A stretch of DNA of 64,000 bases from Cognataquiflexum rubidum (GTDB lineage Bacteria; Bacteroidota; Bacteroidia; Cytophagales; Cyclobacteriaceae). The notes beneath the pieces are model-generated. The model made no database searches. It was not told the origin of the DNA and saw only the letters and a program-made list of their open reading frames with translations. The position numbers and the translations under genes were made by a program. Positions 41,413 to 51,252 of the stretch are shown one piece after another. Numbering within the stretch: position 1 is the stretch's first letter; each line of letters begins with the position of its first letter. The stretch is taken from contig NZ_JAKZAL010000001.1 of assembly GCF_022538115.1 (NCBI RefSeq), positions 372,001-436,000 of the forward strand, written 5' to 3'.

Positions 41413-42647
41413 GCTGCTTGTTTCCTGACTTGAATATTCAACAAAATTAATATTAGACAAAGTCCTACAATGGGAATCAGTGAAAAATAAAAAGCGGTGG
41501 TACCACCATATGACTCAAATATATTTCCGGTGATGATCGATCCTGTAGTCCCGCCCAAAGCGGAAAATACCACAATCAGGCCTGACATGGAACTTTGCAT
41601 ATATCTCGGCAGTGCACTCAGCACCACTGAATTGATCGTGGGATAAATCGGTGCCAAGAAAATTCCCAAAATGGGAAATAGGTAAACGACAAAAGGAGCA
41701 TTGAACCAGGTAATTGTTTCATTCATAACAGGCTGATCGGAAGTAAGCGGCAAAGTCAGCAAAACACAGGCTCCCACAAGGATGGTACAAGTAAGTGTGA
41801 AGGTGAGCCAATGGATTTTTTTCAATACAAATCCTGCAAGCAAGCGTCCTATGGCCAAAGCTCCTGCCAAAACTGCACCGGCTTGAATCCCCATACTTGC
41901 TGGGACTTTCAATACATCCTGATAGAATGTCGGCGTCCAGGTCATGAAACTTTGCTCAATAAGTACAAACAGAAAAGCCGAGGCAGCAAATACCAAGACA
42001 AGCGGTTTGGCAACGAGTTTGATCATGTCGAAGAATTCATCCGAAGCTTTGGTATTTTCCCTTTTGGATTCAGTTTCATTGATCTGGGCAAAAAAGAGCA
42101 ACAACGCAGCCACCAAACTCATCGCCCCGAGGTACCAATAAATGTTCAGCCAGGATTGGGAAGTAGGGTCGCTGTCGTTGACAAACAGGCTGAAGAATAC
42201 ATTGCCGAGCAATACCCCGACCATAAAGAATCCTTCAATGGTGCTCATCAGGCTGCTGTGTTCTTTTGGCGTGTCAGTCACCAAGCCGATCGTTGCAAAG
42301 ACACTGACTTTGATAATGGCAAAGGAAACCCCCACGACAGCAAACAACACTTTGAAATACCAGAACTCATCAGCGATCACCGGCATCAGAAAGCACATGG
42401 CCGCCACTGCAAACAAAGCGATCAACATGCCTTTTCGGATGCCGAGTTTTGGAAGAAATGAGGCTACGATAAATGAGAAAATGGCGATAGGCAAATCCTT
42501 GAAACCCTCCAAAACCGAAGCTTCAGCCTTGCTGACATCAAAAGTCCGCTGTACCTGCAGGATGACTGCCCCCACCGAATTCAGCAACACAGCGAATACC
42601 ATGTAGTTGAAAATCAGGGAGAGCCGGACGAGTAATTTTGAGTTCAT
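41409..42647 (-). CDS. MFS transporter, probable trehalose or disaccharide permease
   Basis: 412-residue major facilitator protein with about twelve membrane helices and a central loop of about 20 charged residues (INETESKRENTKASDEF). The start at 42647 (MNSKLLVRLSL) is chosen over one eight codons upstream. The four-base overlap with the trehalase gene strongly suggests that it imports trehalose or a related disaccharide, which is inference from context. It belongs to no clearly named subfamily. Confidence 0.87.
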   Translation of the reverse strand: MNSKLLVRLSLIFNYMVFAVLLNSVGAVILQVQRTFDVSKAEASVLEGFKDLPIAIFSFIVASFLPKLGIRKGMLIALFAVAAMCFLMPVIADEFWYFKVLFAVVGVSFAIIKVSVFATIGLVTDTPKEHSSLMSTIEGFFMVGVLLGNVFFSLFVNDSDPTSQSWLNIYWYLGAMSLVAALLLFFAQINETESKRENTKASDEFFDMIKLVAKPLVLVFAASAFLFVLIEQSFMTWTPTFYQDVLKVPASMGIQAGAVLAGALAIGRLLAGFVLKKIHWLTFTLTCTILVGACVLLTLPLTSDQPVMNETITWFNAPFVVYLFPILGIFLAPIYPTINSVVLSALPRYMQSSMSGLIVVFSALGGTTGSIITGNIFESYGGTTAFYFSLIPIVGLCLILILLNIQVRKQAA

Positions 42648-42992
42648 AGATGATGGTTCACGCAAAGGCACAAAGTCGCAAATCTGAAAATGTTAAAGGA
42701 AAAATCTAATATGGAAAATTTATTCCAATTTGACCAAAGAGAATTGTTGTTCATTCTTTTTTACTGATTGAATACAAAAATTCAGTATTGATTGATGGCT
42801 TTGTGGCATCTGCAAAATAAATAATTTATCCTGCTTCTGGAGAAGCGGGATAACTTCCAATGGTTTAAAAGTCAGACGGCTTTGAGCCATCTGAATACAA
42901 ATCTTTGCGCCTTTGCGTCTTTGCGAGAACCTTAAAATCGAGCTTGCGAGTTTTCCCTTTGTGACTTCGTGCCTTTGTGGGAAAATAAGACT
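42648..42992. repeat. Intergenic region with hairpins and CTTTGCG repeats
   Basis: 345 bp without a gene. It has a perfect-length hairpin ATCCTGCTTC / GAAGCGGGAT with a TGGA loop (42828-42851, one T-G pair), a second imperfect one around 42870-42892, and CTTTGCG-type repeats at about 42903-42985; a reverse copy lies at 42659-42684. Confidence 0.65.
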
Positions 42993-44576
42993 TTACTTTT
43001 CCAGCAAGTACCACCCACGCGGATCAACATCAATCGGGCCTTCACTTTTGACCATCACCGGCTTGGAAGATAGTACATGTCTTTCCCAACCATTCGAAGT
43101 CTGGATTTCGACAGGCATAGAAAATGTGATATTCGGAAGACTCACCGCATAGCCTTTCTTTCCTTTTTTGGACACTTTCACTTTCGGAATGCGGATACTT
43201 TTCAGGTACATATCAAAAAATCCTTCCAGATCCTGTCCTGTATAATGCTGCACAAATCCTGTGAAGTCGGCCGTCTCCACAAGGTTTTCATAGATAAATC
43301 TTTCGTCCGAGGCAAAGGCTTTGAGCATCGGGAAAAAGACCTCATCTCCTAAATAATATCGGAGGGAATGGATGATAAATGCTCCTTTGGTATAAATCTC
43401 GGGATGGTAAGCATAGTCCGAAGTAGAATTTCTCGGTGAAACTACCGGCCTCGCATTGGCGATTCCTTTACGAACCGAAGCGACTTTTTCTAGATAGGCA
43501 TCTTCCCCGCCATGCTCGAGGTAAAACAGCCAATCCCCATAAGCCGTCAGCCCTTCGTGCAACCAAAAATCCGCCCAATCCTTCACAGAAACCTTATTAC
43601 CAAACCATTCGTGACCGAGTTCGTGGTGCAGCAGCCAATCATATTGAACCGTACCCATGGGCACAAATTGGAAATTGTTTCCATACGCATTGATCGTCTG
43701 ATGCTCCATGCCGAGATACGGCGTTTCGACCACGGCGATTTTGTCATTGGGAAACGGATAGGGTCCAAAGTATTTCTCCAAAGTCTTTGCAGAGTTGTCC
43801 AACACATCCAAAAGCGCTTTGGCTTTATCCCTGTTTTCTTGCAGGACATAGACAAACATGGGGATTTCGGTCCCGTCGGAACTTGTGAAAGTCTTGGTTT
43901 CCTGATGGAACACACCCAAAGTAAAATTAACGTTGTAATTGTTGATCGGATATTCTGTCATCCAATGGTAGGTTACTTTTCCATCGGATTTTTTGGTATC
44001 CACAAGTCGGCCGTTGGATGCTACAAAATAGGGTTCAGGTGCAGTGAAAATCAGGTCCACGCCATTCAGCGGTTCACTCGAAGGATGGTCAAGGCTGGGC
44101 ATAAAGATTTTGGCGCCTTCGTTTTGGGAAGACAAGCCCATCCAATGGTTGTCCAATTGATCGATTTCCCAAGTAAAACCACCGGTCCATGGAGGACGGA
44201 CGGCGATCGGGGTTTTGCCGCCATAGTGGATTTCCACATCCTGACATGTGCAATCAATAGGGAAAATATCCAAGGTATCCCCAAAATGACGGAAGGTGAT
44301 TTCCTTTCCATCCATGATGATTTTGCTGACAGTATATTCCTCGATGAGGTTTAGTCTCAAGGTGTCCAACTTCTCTTGGGAAGAAAAAGAAACCCTGTTG
44401 AATCCTCGGATTTCCTGTTTTTCAGGAAAAATCTCCAATTCAAGGTGGTAATGCATCACTTGAAATTTTGTCTGCAAAGGATCAATCGGCCCACCCCAAG
44501 CCCAGTTCTTTTGGATTTGGGAGAAAGCAAAGTTTGAGGAGAGGAGAATTATAAATAGAAATAAAGTGTGCTTCAT
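42993..44576 (-). CDS. M1 family zinc aminopeptidase-like exported protein
   Basis: 527 residues from the ATG at 44576, with a signal peptide (LFLFIILLSSNFAFSQ). The catalytic zinc site is HHELGHEWFGNKV with a third ligand in WLHEGLTAY, typical of M1 (gluzincin) enzymes. The exopeptidase motif GAMEN appears as LGMEHQ, common in distant members. It has the N-terminal beta and catalytic domains but is short at the C-terminus compared with full-length M1 enzymes (usually 600-900). Likely a periplasmic aminopeptidase. It stands alone. Confidence 0.9.
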   Translation of the reverse strand: MKHTLFLFIILLSSNFAFSQIQKNWAWGGPIDPLQTKFQVMHYHLELEIFPEKQEIRGFNRVSFSSQEKLDTLRLNLIEEYTVSKIIMDGKEITFRHFGDTLDIFPIDCTCQDVEIHYGGKTPIAVRPPWTGGFTWEIDQLDNHWMGLSSQNEGAKIFMPSLDHPSSEPLNGVDLIFTAPEPYFVASNGRLVDTKKSDGKVTYHWMTEYPINNYNVNFTLGVFHQETKTFTSSDGTEIPMFVYVLQENRDKAKALLDVLDNSAKTLEKYFGPYPFPNDKIAVVETPYLGMEHQTINAYGNNFQFVPMGTVQYDWLLHHELGHEWFGNKVSVKDWADFWLHEGLTAYGDWLFYLEHGGEDAYLEKVASVRKGIANARPVVSPRNSTSDYAYHPEIYTKGAFIIHSLRYYLGDEVFFPMLKAFASDERFIYENLVETADFTGFVQHYTGQDLEGFFDMYLKSIRIPKVKVSKKGKKGYAVSLPNITFSMPVEIQTSNGWERHVLSSKPVMVKSEGPIDVDPRGWYLLEK

Positions 44577-44797
44577 GGTTTTGAAATTGGTAGCAGGAAT
44601 GGCAATACCGAAATTCAATTTGGTGAAAAGAGAGGTAAAAAAGAAAGGGAATTATTCATTATGGAACAGATAGGGAATCTATCAAATTATAATTTTTAAA
44701 ATTTCGTAAAAAAAGAGCCTGAAATATGGGATAATTTACCCTTTACAATAGAGAAATATTCATTGGAAAATGAGAGGGAGAAAGGTCGAGCCTTACT

Positions 44798-45169
44798 TCA
44801 CTTTTCATAAAAAATAAAATCCAGCGGCTCGATATTCTTGAACCCTTTATCTGCTGAAAACAGTGGTATATCAAGATACAATGACGTTCCGGCTATTATG
44901 CTATCCGGCAATTTGATAGGATAATTTTGTCGAAGGTCTATGGTGAATTGTTTGATACCTGCTGTGATATCGATGATCGTGCATTGTGACAACAATATAT
45001 TTATTTTACTTTTTTCCTCTTGGGAAAGAGGCCTGAAACTGTAAAGCTCAAGTTCAGTAACGAAGGAAACATATATATTCTTTCCTTCTAATATGCTTAC
45101 CAATGTGGAATCTCCCTGCATGAGATATAGTAAGACATTTGTATCTACCATCAACTTATTTCCATTCAT
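44798..45169 (-). CDS. PIN domain toxin of a toxin-antitoxin pair
   Basis: 123-residue PIN-fold ribonuclease. The acidic residues of the active site are in MVDTNVLLY (D8 here), TELELYSF, LPDSIIAG and FSADKGF. The start ATG at 45169 lies inside the end of a 55-residue upstream gene (14-nt overlap), the arrangement expected for antitoxin-toxin coupling; an in-frame ATG 45 bp upstream is less likely. PIN toxins of VapC type cleave tRNA or rRNA. This one likely targets RNA, specificity unknown. Confidence 0.85.
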   Translation of the reverse strand: MNGNKLMVDTNVLLYLMQGDSTLVSILEGKNIYVSFVTELELYSFRPLSQEEKSKINILLSQCTIIDITAGIKQFTIDLRQNYPIKLPDSIIAGTSLYLDIPLFSADKGFKNIEPLDFIFYEK

Positions 45170-45323
45170 CACGAAGCTTTTTTTGGATTTCCATTGGGCT
45201 TTCATCAAGATCAATAATGCCCGAAAAATTAGAAGCCTGAAATCCTTTTTTCTTTTTTGTGGAACCAGCTAAGGTTTTTTGAATTTCTTCTTTGGTAGAA
45301 CCTTTTTTGATAACTCTTAACAT
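45156..45323 (-). CDS. Small antitoxin partner of the PIN toxin
   Basis: 55-residue basic protein: an N-terminal MLRVIKKGSTKEEIQ, a Lys-rich middle and an end reading PMEIQKKLRDEW. The tail resembles known Bacteroidota PIN-associated antitoxins, whose C-terminus binds the toxin. Its last 14 bases overlap the start of the PIN gene. No DNA-binding fold is obvious at this length, although the charged N-terminus could be one. Confidence 0.75.
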   Translation of the reverse strand: MLRVIKKGSTKEEIQKTLAGSTKKKKGFQASNFSGIIDLDESPMEIQKKLRDEWK

Positions 45324-45465
45324 GTTGTATAGATTTTATGTGAATATAATCCAAATTGATCAAAAAGCTGTTTTGGTCGCCCCTCTTTAATTCATAATTA
45401 AAGTTTCTTTGGGACTAGATATAAACCCATTGAATCCGAAACGTAAAAGATCAGTTTATTTAATG

Positions 45466-45870
45466 TTATTTTGAAATCCTAAATATTAATGTATCAAAAC
45501 TATCTTCCTTTACTATTGAAATAAAATTTGAATTTGAGCTTTTCAAGATTAGGTCTCCCGGTTCCAAGATATTCCGAATTGAAATTGACCCATTTGATTT
45601 TATTTCAGAAGAAGTTGATACTCCTCTTTTTGAACCATCCCAAAGTTGAAAATAAACTGAATTGCTGCTTTCTCTAAAACTCGATCCAAAAAATGGATCC
45701 CTTAAAATAAGTACATTTGAATTTAAACTGTCGCTAAAACCTATAGATAAATACTCTTCATTAATCTTTTGTATTAATTTCCTGTTTTCCTTTAAATCAT
45801 ACCTGTATTTTAAGTAGACCATACCTCCGATAATCAAAAATACCACTAGATTCGCTATGACTTTTTTCAT
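45466..45870 (-). CDS. Membrane-anchored hypothetical protein
   Basis: 134 residues from ATG 45870; a longer form of 16 more residues is possible. One N-terminal membrane helix (about 4-21) is followed by a soluble, Ser-rich beta-type domain. No family recognised. Low G+C for the window, as with the nearby toxin-antitoxin genes, so it may belong to a variable locus. Confidence 0.5.
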   Translation of the reverse strand: MKKVIANLVVFLIIGGMVYLKYRYDLKENRKLIQKINEEYLSIGFSDSLNSNVLILRDPFFGSSFRESSNSVYFQLWDGSKRGVSTSSEIKSNGSISIRNILEPGDLILKSSNSNFISIVKEDSFDTLIFRISK

Positions 45871-46002
45871 TACTTCTTGCTTAAATCCGATTCTAATCCT
45901 CATTAAATAGATATTCAATTTATTTTGATAAATGTGAACGTCCTATTTATTTAAATTAAAACTAAACTTATAAACAAAACTGATAATTCCAAAAAATCTA
46001 AA

Positions 46003-46030
46003 CCAAAAAAGGAGCCTCTCAGCTCCTTTC
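46003..46030 (-). terminator. gcvP terminator
   Basis: AAAGGAGC and GCTCCTTT stem with a 6-nt loop and a run of T on the minus-strand exit side, 20 bp after the gcvP stop codon. Confidence 0.8.
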
Positions 46031-46051
46031 TTTATTTTTCAAATGTTATAC

Positions 46052-48943
46052 TTATGCCTCAGCCTCGACATATTCCTCAACAGGAATGCAGCTGCAAACC
46101 AAATTTCTGTCTCCGTAGGCAGAATCGATTCTTCTGACAGTTGGCCAGAATTTATTCCCTTTCACATAAGGCAATGGATACACTGCTTTTTCTCTTGAGT
46201 ATGGGAAATGCCAATTATCTGCCAAAGCCAAAGCAGCTGTGTGGGGTGCATTTTTCAAGACGTTGTTTTCTTTGTCTGCATTGCCCTCGGCAACTTCCTG
46301 GATTTCATGTCTGATGGCGATCATCGCATCACAGAACCTGTCAAGTTCAGCCATGGTCTCAGACTCAGTCGGTTCGATCATCAAGGTTCCGGCCACAGGG
46401 AAGGAAACTGTCGGCGCATGGAATCCATAGTCCATCAACCTCTTCGCAATGTCTTCTACCTCTACACCAAAATCTTTGAATGCCCTGCAATCCAAAATCA
46501 TTTCGTGTGCAGCCCTGCCGTGGATCCCTGTGTAAAGGATAGGATAATGCGCTTCAAGTCTTGCTTTGATATAGTTCGCATTCAAGATGGCGATTTTAGT
46601 GGCATTGGTCAGTCCTTCTCCTCCCATCATCGCGATGTAGGCATAGGAAATTGGAAGGATGCTTGCACTGCCAAAAGGAGCTGCAGATATCGCGTGGATC
46701 GCTTGTGTTCCGCCTGTCTGCACGACAGGATTTCCAGGAAGGAATGGCACCAACTGCTTGGCAACACTGATAGGTCCCATACCAGGTCCACCGCCACCGT
46801 GAGGAATACAGAATGTTTTGTGGAGATTGAGGTGACAGACGTCAGCACCGATTCTGCCTGGGCTGGTCAGACCAACCTGAGCATTCATATTCGCTCCATC
46901 CATATAGACCTGACCGCCGTTGTCATGGATGATCTGGCAGATTTCTTGGATAGCCTCCTCAAATACCCCGTGGGTAGAAGGATAAGTCACCATCAAGGCT
47001 GATAAATCTTTGGAATGCTCCTCAGCTTTGGCTTTCAAGTCAGCGACATCGATGTTTCCTCTTTCGTCACATTTCACCAAGACCACTTTCATTCCTGCCA
47101 TCACTGCAGAAGCAGGATTGGTACCATGGGCAGAAGTTGGGATCAAGGCAATGTTCCTGTGGTGATCGCCACGGCTCATGTGATACGCCCTGATAACCAT
47201 CAAACCGGCATATTCACCTTGGGCACCGGAGTTTGGCTGCAAAGAAGTATCTGCAAAACCTGTGATTTCGGTCAACCAATTTCTGAGATTTTGGAACATT
47301 TCATAATACCCCGCTGCCTGATCTTGTGGGCAGAAAGGGTGTAGTTGACCGAATTCCGGCCAAGTCACAGGAATCATTTCGGTAGTGGCATTGAGTTTCA
47401 TGGTACATGAACCCAATGAAATCATCGAATGAACCAAGGAAAGGTCCTTGTTTTCCAGCCTTTTGATGTACCTGAGCATCTCGTGCTCTGAATGGTATTG
47501 GTTGAAAACCGGGTGCGTCAAGTAATCGGACTTCCTATTGATACCCTCAAGAAGGTTGATTTCTAATCCTTCGACCAGCTCCTCCCAAGTTGATTTTATC
47601 TTTTGGTTGGTGGATTTTGCAAAAACCTCCACAAGGGTTTTGACATCCTTCACCGTTTTGACCTCATCGAAAGAAAGCAGAATAGCGCCTTCTTCGTATC
47701 TGAAATTCAATTCTGAAGAAACAGCAAATGCTTTGATTTTGGACTGCTGAACCGAATCGGTTTTTATTTTGATGGTGTCAAAATAGTTTTTGTTCGTCTG
47801 CTCAAAACCGATTTCTGCAAGGGCTTTGGCTGTCAATTGAGCCAAGCCATGAGTTCTCAAAGCGATTTCTTTCAAACCCTTTGGACCATGATAGACGGAA
47901 TACATCCCCGCCATCACAGAAAGGAGTACCTGAGCAGTACAAATATTGGAAGTTGCTTTTTCTCTTTTGATATGTTGCTCGCGTGTCTGAAGTGCCATTC
48001 TGTAGGCTTTGTTTCCGTCCTTATCTACAGAAACACCGATGATTCTACCCGGAACCTGTCTTTTATAAGCTTCTTTGGTAGCAAAAAAGGCAGCATGCGG
48101 ACCGCCATAACCCATTGGGACACCCAATCTTTGGCTTGTACCGACGACTACATCAGCACCCATTTCTCCCGGAGGAGTCAATAAAGTCAAGCTCAATAAA
48201 TCAGAGGCAAAAGCCGTCAAGACATTGTTTTCTCTAGCAGCTGCAACCAAATCAGCATGGTTGATAACTTCACCATCCATGTTTGGATATTGGACCATTA
48301 CCCCAAAAAGATTAGGATCAGTCAAATCCAAGGTGGAGAGTGGTGCAATCACCAATTCGATTCCGATCGGAGCCGAGCGGGTAATCAACAAATCCCTTGT
48401 CTGAGGGAATATTTTTTCATCTACAAAGTAGGTGTGTGCGTTTTTCTTTTCCTTCGGCTTGGAAGCATAGAGCATCGTCATGGCTTCGGCAGCTGCTGTG
48501 GCTTCGTCAAGAAGGGAAGCATTTGCCATCTCCATTCCTGTCAAGTCCATGACCATGGTCTGGTAGTTGATGAGCGCTTCCAAACGGCCCTGAGCGATTT
48601 CTGCCTGATAAGGCGTATAGGCGGTATACCATCCCGGATTCTCCAAAATATTTCTCAAAATCACTCCCGGCACGATGGTATCATAATAACCCAATCCGAT
48701 GTAAGATTTGAAAATCCTGTTTTTGGAAGCCATTTTTTTGAATTCTTTCAAAAAACCCGCTTCTGATTTGGCCTCGGGAAGGTCCAAAGGCTTCTCCAGT
48801 TGGATGGATTTAGGTATAGTTTGATCAATAAGTTCGGTCAGGGAAGCTGCTCCGATTTTATTCAACATCAAAATGATTTCGTGAGCTGAAGGACCGTTAT
48901 GCCTATTTTCAAACTTAGTAGAGGGATTGAGATTAATCTTCAT
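46052..48943 (-). CDS. gcvP: Glycine dehydrogenase (decarboxylating), P-protein
   Basis: 963-residue P-protein of the glycine cleavage system, which decarboxylates glycine and hands aminomethyl to lipoyl H-protein. Full-length fused form of the two-subunit bacterial type. The PLP Lys is in [21 protein letters not shown] (cited here as LNLHKTF plus GGGGPGMGP). The start ATG at 48943 is followed by the usual [17 protein letters not shown] good -7 box (TACCTTTG, 49000-49007) gives a leader of about 50 nt. Other gcv genes are not in this window. Confidence 0.96.
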   Translation of the reverse strand: MKINLNPSTKFENRHNGPSAHEIILMLNKIGAASLTELIDQTIPKSIQLEKPLDLPEAKSEAGFLKEFKKMASKNRIFKSYIGLGYYDTIVPGVILRNILENPGWYTAYTPYQAEIAQGRLEALINYQTMVMDLTGMEMANASLLDEATAAAEAMTMLYASKPKEKKNAHTYFVDEKIFPQTRDLLITRSAPIGIELVIAPLSTLDLTDPNLFGVMVQYPNMDGEVINHADLVAAARENNVLTAFASDLLSLTLLTPPGEMGADVVVGTSQRLGVPMGYGGPHAAFFATKEAYKRQVPGRIIGVSVDKDGNKAYRMALQTREQHIKREKATSNICTAQVLLSVMAGMYSVYHGPKGLKEIALRTHGLAQLTAKALAEIGFEQTNKNYFDTIKIKTDSVQQSKIKAFAVSSELNFRYEEGAILLSFDEVKTVKDVKTLVEVFAKSTNQKIKSTWEELVEGLEINLLEGINRKSDYLTHPVFNQYHSEHEMLRYIKRLENKDLSLVHSMISLGSCTMKLNATTEMIPVTWPEFGQLHPFCPQDQAAGYYEMFQNLRNWLTEITGFADTSLQPNSGAQGEYAGLMVIRAYHMSRGDHHRNIALIPTSAHGTNPASAVMAGMKVVLVKCDERGNIDVADLKAKAEEHSKDLSALMVTYPSTHGVFEEAIQEICQIIHDNGGQVYMDGANMNAQVGLTSPGRIGADVCHLNLHKTFCIPHGGGGPGMGPISVAKQLVPFLPGNPVVQTGGTQAIHAISAAPFGSASILPISYAYIAMMGGEGLTNATKIAILNANYIKARLEAHYPILYTGIHGRAAHEMILDCRAFKDFGVEVEDIAKRLMDYGFHAPTVSFPVAGTLMIEPTESETMAELDRFCDAMIAIRHEIQEVAEGNADKENNVLKNAPHTAALALADNWHFPYSREKAVYPLPYVKGNKFWPTVRRIDSAYGDRNLVCSCIPVEEYVEAEA

Positions 48944-48999
48944 ATCGATAAATAAGGGGGGATTTACTTGGGTTATATTCGCCTCAATTTTTGGTTGTG

Positions 49000-49007
49000 C
49001 AAAGGTA
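49000..49007 (-). promoter_or_regulatory. -7 box of the gcvP promoter
   Basis: TACCTTTG on the minus strand, an exact TAnnTTTG match about 57 bp before the gcvP start. The -33 spacing (25 nt to a TTG) is not ideal. Confidence 0.5.
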
Positions 49008-49143
49008 AGAATTATTGGATGATTATGGATTTCAAAATCAAAGAAATACACCCTATAAACATCCGAATTGACAAACGGTTTTAATGTAATTCAAATTATT
49101 TCTATGTTTAAAGCCTTAATTTGAATTACCTCAAAAATAACTT

Positions 49144-50631
49144 ATGAAAAAAAGAATTTGGATCTCGGGAGCATTTGGATTTTTGCTTTCCCTCAACTTA
49201 TCTGCGCAAGACGCAGGCGTTGTAAAATACGCTTCCACCATCACTGCTTCTGATCTCGAAAAACACCTGACTTATTTGGCCTCGGACGAATTGGAAGGTA
49301 GGAATACAGGAGATAAAGGCCAAAAAATGGCAGCAGAATACCTTGTTGAATTTTATAAAGGGTTGGGTTTAGCAGGTCCTGTTGACGGTTCATATTTACA
49401 GAAATTTAACCTAGTATCTGTTTCCTATCCGGAAGTCAGCTTGACAGTCGGAAAGCAGAAATTGGTCAACAATGAGGATTTCGTGTTTCTCGGTGATGGC
49501 GATCTGAAAAAAGCTGCCAAATCAGAATTGGTTTTTCTTGGTCTTGCATCAGAGGAAAACATGAAGAAAGTAGATGTGAAAGGAAAATTGGTTGGACTTT
49601 GGGCCATTGGTGCGCGGTCACAGACAGTCATCGAAGACATCATGAAAGCGGGTGCCGCCGGAATCGTCATCGTGACCATGGAAGGTCAGGCAAACTTTGA
49701 CAGGATTGCAAACAGATACAAGTCCTTGAGCGGTTCAGGCAGGTTGGGTTTTGAAGAACCTACCGAGCAGGAACCGGTATTTTTGGTCAGCAGTGATAAA
49801 ATGGCAGCATTGTTTGACACCCCGGTGGAAACATTGAAAGAAGCTGCCAAAAATAATCCTGAATCCATCAAGGCACAAAAGGCAAGCTACCTAGTCAAAA
49901 AACAAAACAAACTCGTGCCTACAGAAAATGTCATGGCCTACCTTGAAGGAACCGATAAGAAAGAGGAAGTATTGGTGATTTCTTCACACTACGACCATGT
50001 CGGCATCAACAGCAAAGGTGAAATCAACAACGGTGCTGACGATGACGGTTCAGGAACAGTTTCCGTCATGGAAATTGCGGAAGCATTTGCTACGGCAGCC
50101 AAAGAAGGTAAAAAGCCACGAAGAAGCATTTTGTTTCTCAATGTAACTGGAGAAGAAAAAGGCCTTTTAGGTTCTGAATATTATTCCGACCATCCGATTT
50201 TCCCATTGGCCAATACTGTCAACAACATCAATATTGACATGGTAGGCAGGATCGATTATGAATATCAGAATGCCGAAAATAAGGATTATGTCTATGTCAT
50301 CGGTTCAGAGATGCTTTCTTCCCACCTGAAAGTAATCAATGAATACAACAACATTACTTACACCAATTTGATCCTGGATTACAGGTACGATGCGGCAGAT
50401 GATCCCAACAGATTTTATTACAGATCAGATCACTACAATTTTGCAAAGCATAACATTCCTGTGATTTTCTTCTTCAATGGCGTCCATGATGACTATCATC
50501 AGCCAACGGATACTGTGGAGAAGATCGAATTTCCTCTGATGACCAAAAGGGCAAAATTGATTTTCCATACCGCTTGGGATCTCGCCAACAGGGCTGAAAG
50601 GACACCTGTGGATGGGACTAATGATAGGTAG
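49144..50631 (+). CDS. M28 family metallopeptidase with PA-like insert
   Basis: 495-residue exported protease. Signal peptide to about residue 21 (LSLNLSAQ). The segment about 120-215 looks like a PA domain, and the catalytic M28 domain follows with zinc ligands in SSHYDHVG, NNGADDDGSG, TGEEKGLLGS, NIDMVGR and a late HQPTDT. Residues 32-45 (DLEKHLTYLASDEL) are the family's usual N-terminal signature. Likely an aminopeptidase in the periplasm or outside. Confidence 0.92.
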   Translation: MKKRIWISGAFGFLLSLNLSAQDAGVVKYASTITASDLEKHLTYLASDELEGRNTGDKGQKMAAEYLVEFYKGLGLAGPVDGSYLQKFNLVSVSYPEVSLTVGKQKLVNNEDFVFLGDGDLKKAAKSELVFLGLASEENMKKVDVKGKLVGLWAIGARSQTVIEDIMKAGAAGIVIVTMEGQANFDRIANRYKSLSGSGRLGFEEPTEQEPVFLVSSDKMAALFDTPVETLKEAAKNNPESIKAQKASYLVKKQNKLVPTENVMAYLEGTDKKEEVLVISSHYDHVGINSKGEINNGADDDGSGTVSVMEIAEAFATAAKEGKKPRRSILFLNVTGEEKGLLGSEYYSDHPIFPLANTVNNINIDMVGRIDYEYQNAENKDYVYVIGSEMLSSHLKVINEYNNITYTNLILDYRYDAADDPNRFYYRSDHYNFAKHNIPVIFFFNGVHDDYHQPTDTVEKIEFPLMTKRAKLIFHTAWDLANRAERTPVDGTNDR

Positions 50632-50931
50632 TTGATCAGATATTAATTGATATTGGATATTGATAGATATTGATTAGGATTTAACCGTGATCGATGCTTC
50701 AAATTGCTCCATTTAGGTTTGAAGTTTTTGCAATAAAAAAAACAAATAGCCATTCATTTCTGTGATTCAAATGATTCTGACCTTTCTGGTTTTTCCAAAT
50801 CAGAAAAAGCAAAATCAAAAGGGTTAGAGGGGTGAATGGCTTTTTTTTGAACAATTTTTTTATCCATCTACTTTAAACTTCAAAAAAATGGGCGAAGGTT
50901 AAATGGATTTTTGAAAAAAGAAAAAAGAGTT
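50632..50931. other. Intergenic region with degenerate ATTGAT repeats and a long-range hairpin
   Basis: About 300 bp without a gene. The left end has ATTGATATT-type units (50640-50685). From 50748 to 50841, arms AGCCATTCA and TGAATGGCT enclose about 75 nt and are followed by a T run. Confidence 0.6.
50748..50848 (+). terminator. Large-loop hairpin with T run
   Basis: AGCCATTCA (50748-50756) can pair with TGAATGGCT (50833-50841), followed by T. It could end the M28 transcript or be the 3' end of a small RNA of about 100 nt. Confidence 0.35.
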
Positions 50932-51252
50932 TCAGGAAACCAAATCAAATTTGATTTCAAGGCCGAATTTCAAAACTTCGTTGGCAAGCGGGTTTGATTC
51001 CACAAACTCTTTTTCTCTAAAGGGATGTGGTTCAATCCTGCTGTCGATTGCCCTTCTTATTTTCATCAATTCAACCTGTTTTTCTCTGGTATTAGGGAAA
51101 TCACTCAAAACAACAGCAATATCAATATCACTTTCTCCAGTCTGGGATCCTTTTGCAAATGAACCAAACAAAAAGAAACGTGCATCACAATGTGTTTCTA
51201 AAACCTTTAGAGCGAATTCCTTTACAATGTTTATAATTTCCTTCCTATCCAT
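50932..51252 (-). CDS. MNT-type nucleotidyltransferase domain antitoxin
   Basis: 106-residue minimal nucleotidyltransferase. The motif GSFAKGSQTGESDIDIAV fits GSx10DxD exactly, with both catalytic acids. It overlaps the upstream HEPN gene by 22 nt. In MntA/HepT-type pairs this protein is the antitoxin and adenylylates the HEPN toxin. Confidence 0.85.
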   Translation of the reverse strand: MDRKEIINIVKEFALKVLETHCDARFFLFGSFAKGSQTGESDIDIAVVLSDFPNTREKQVELMKIRRAIDSRIEPHPFREKEFVESNPLANEVLKFGLEIKFDLVS

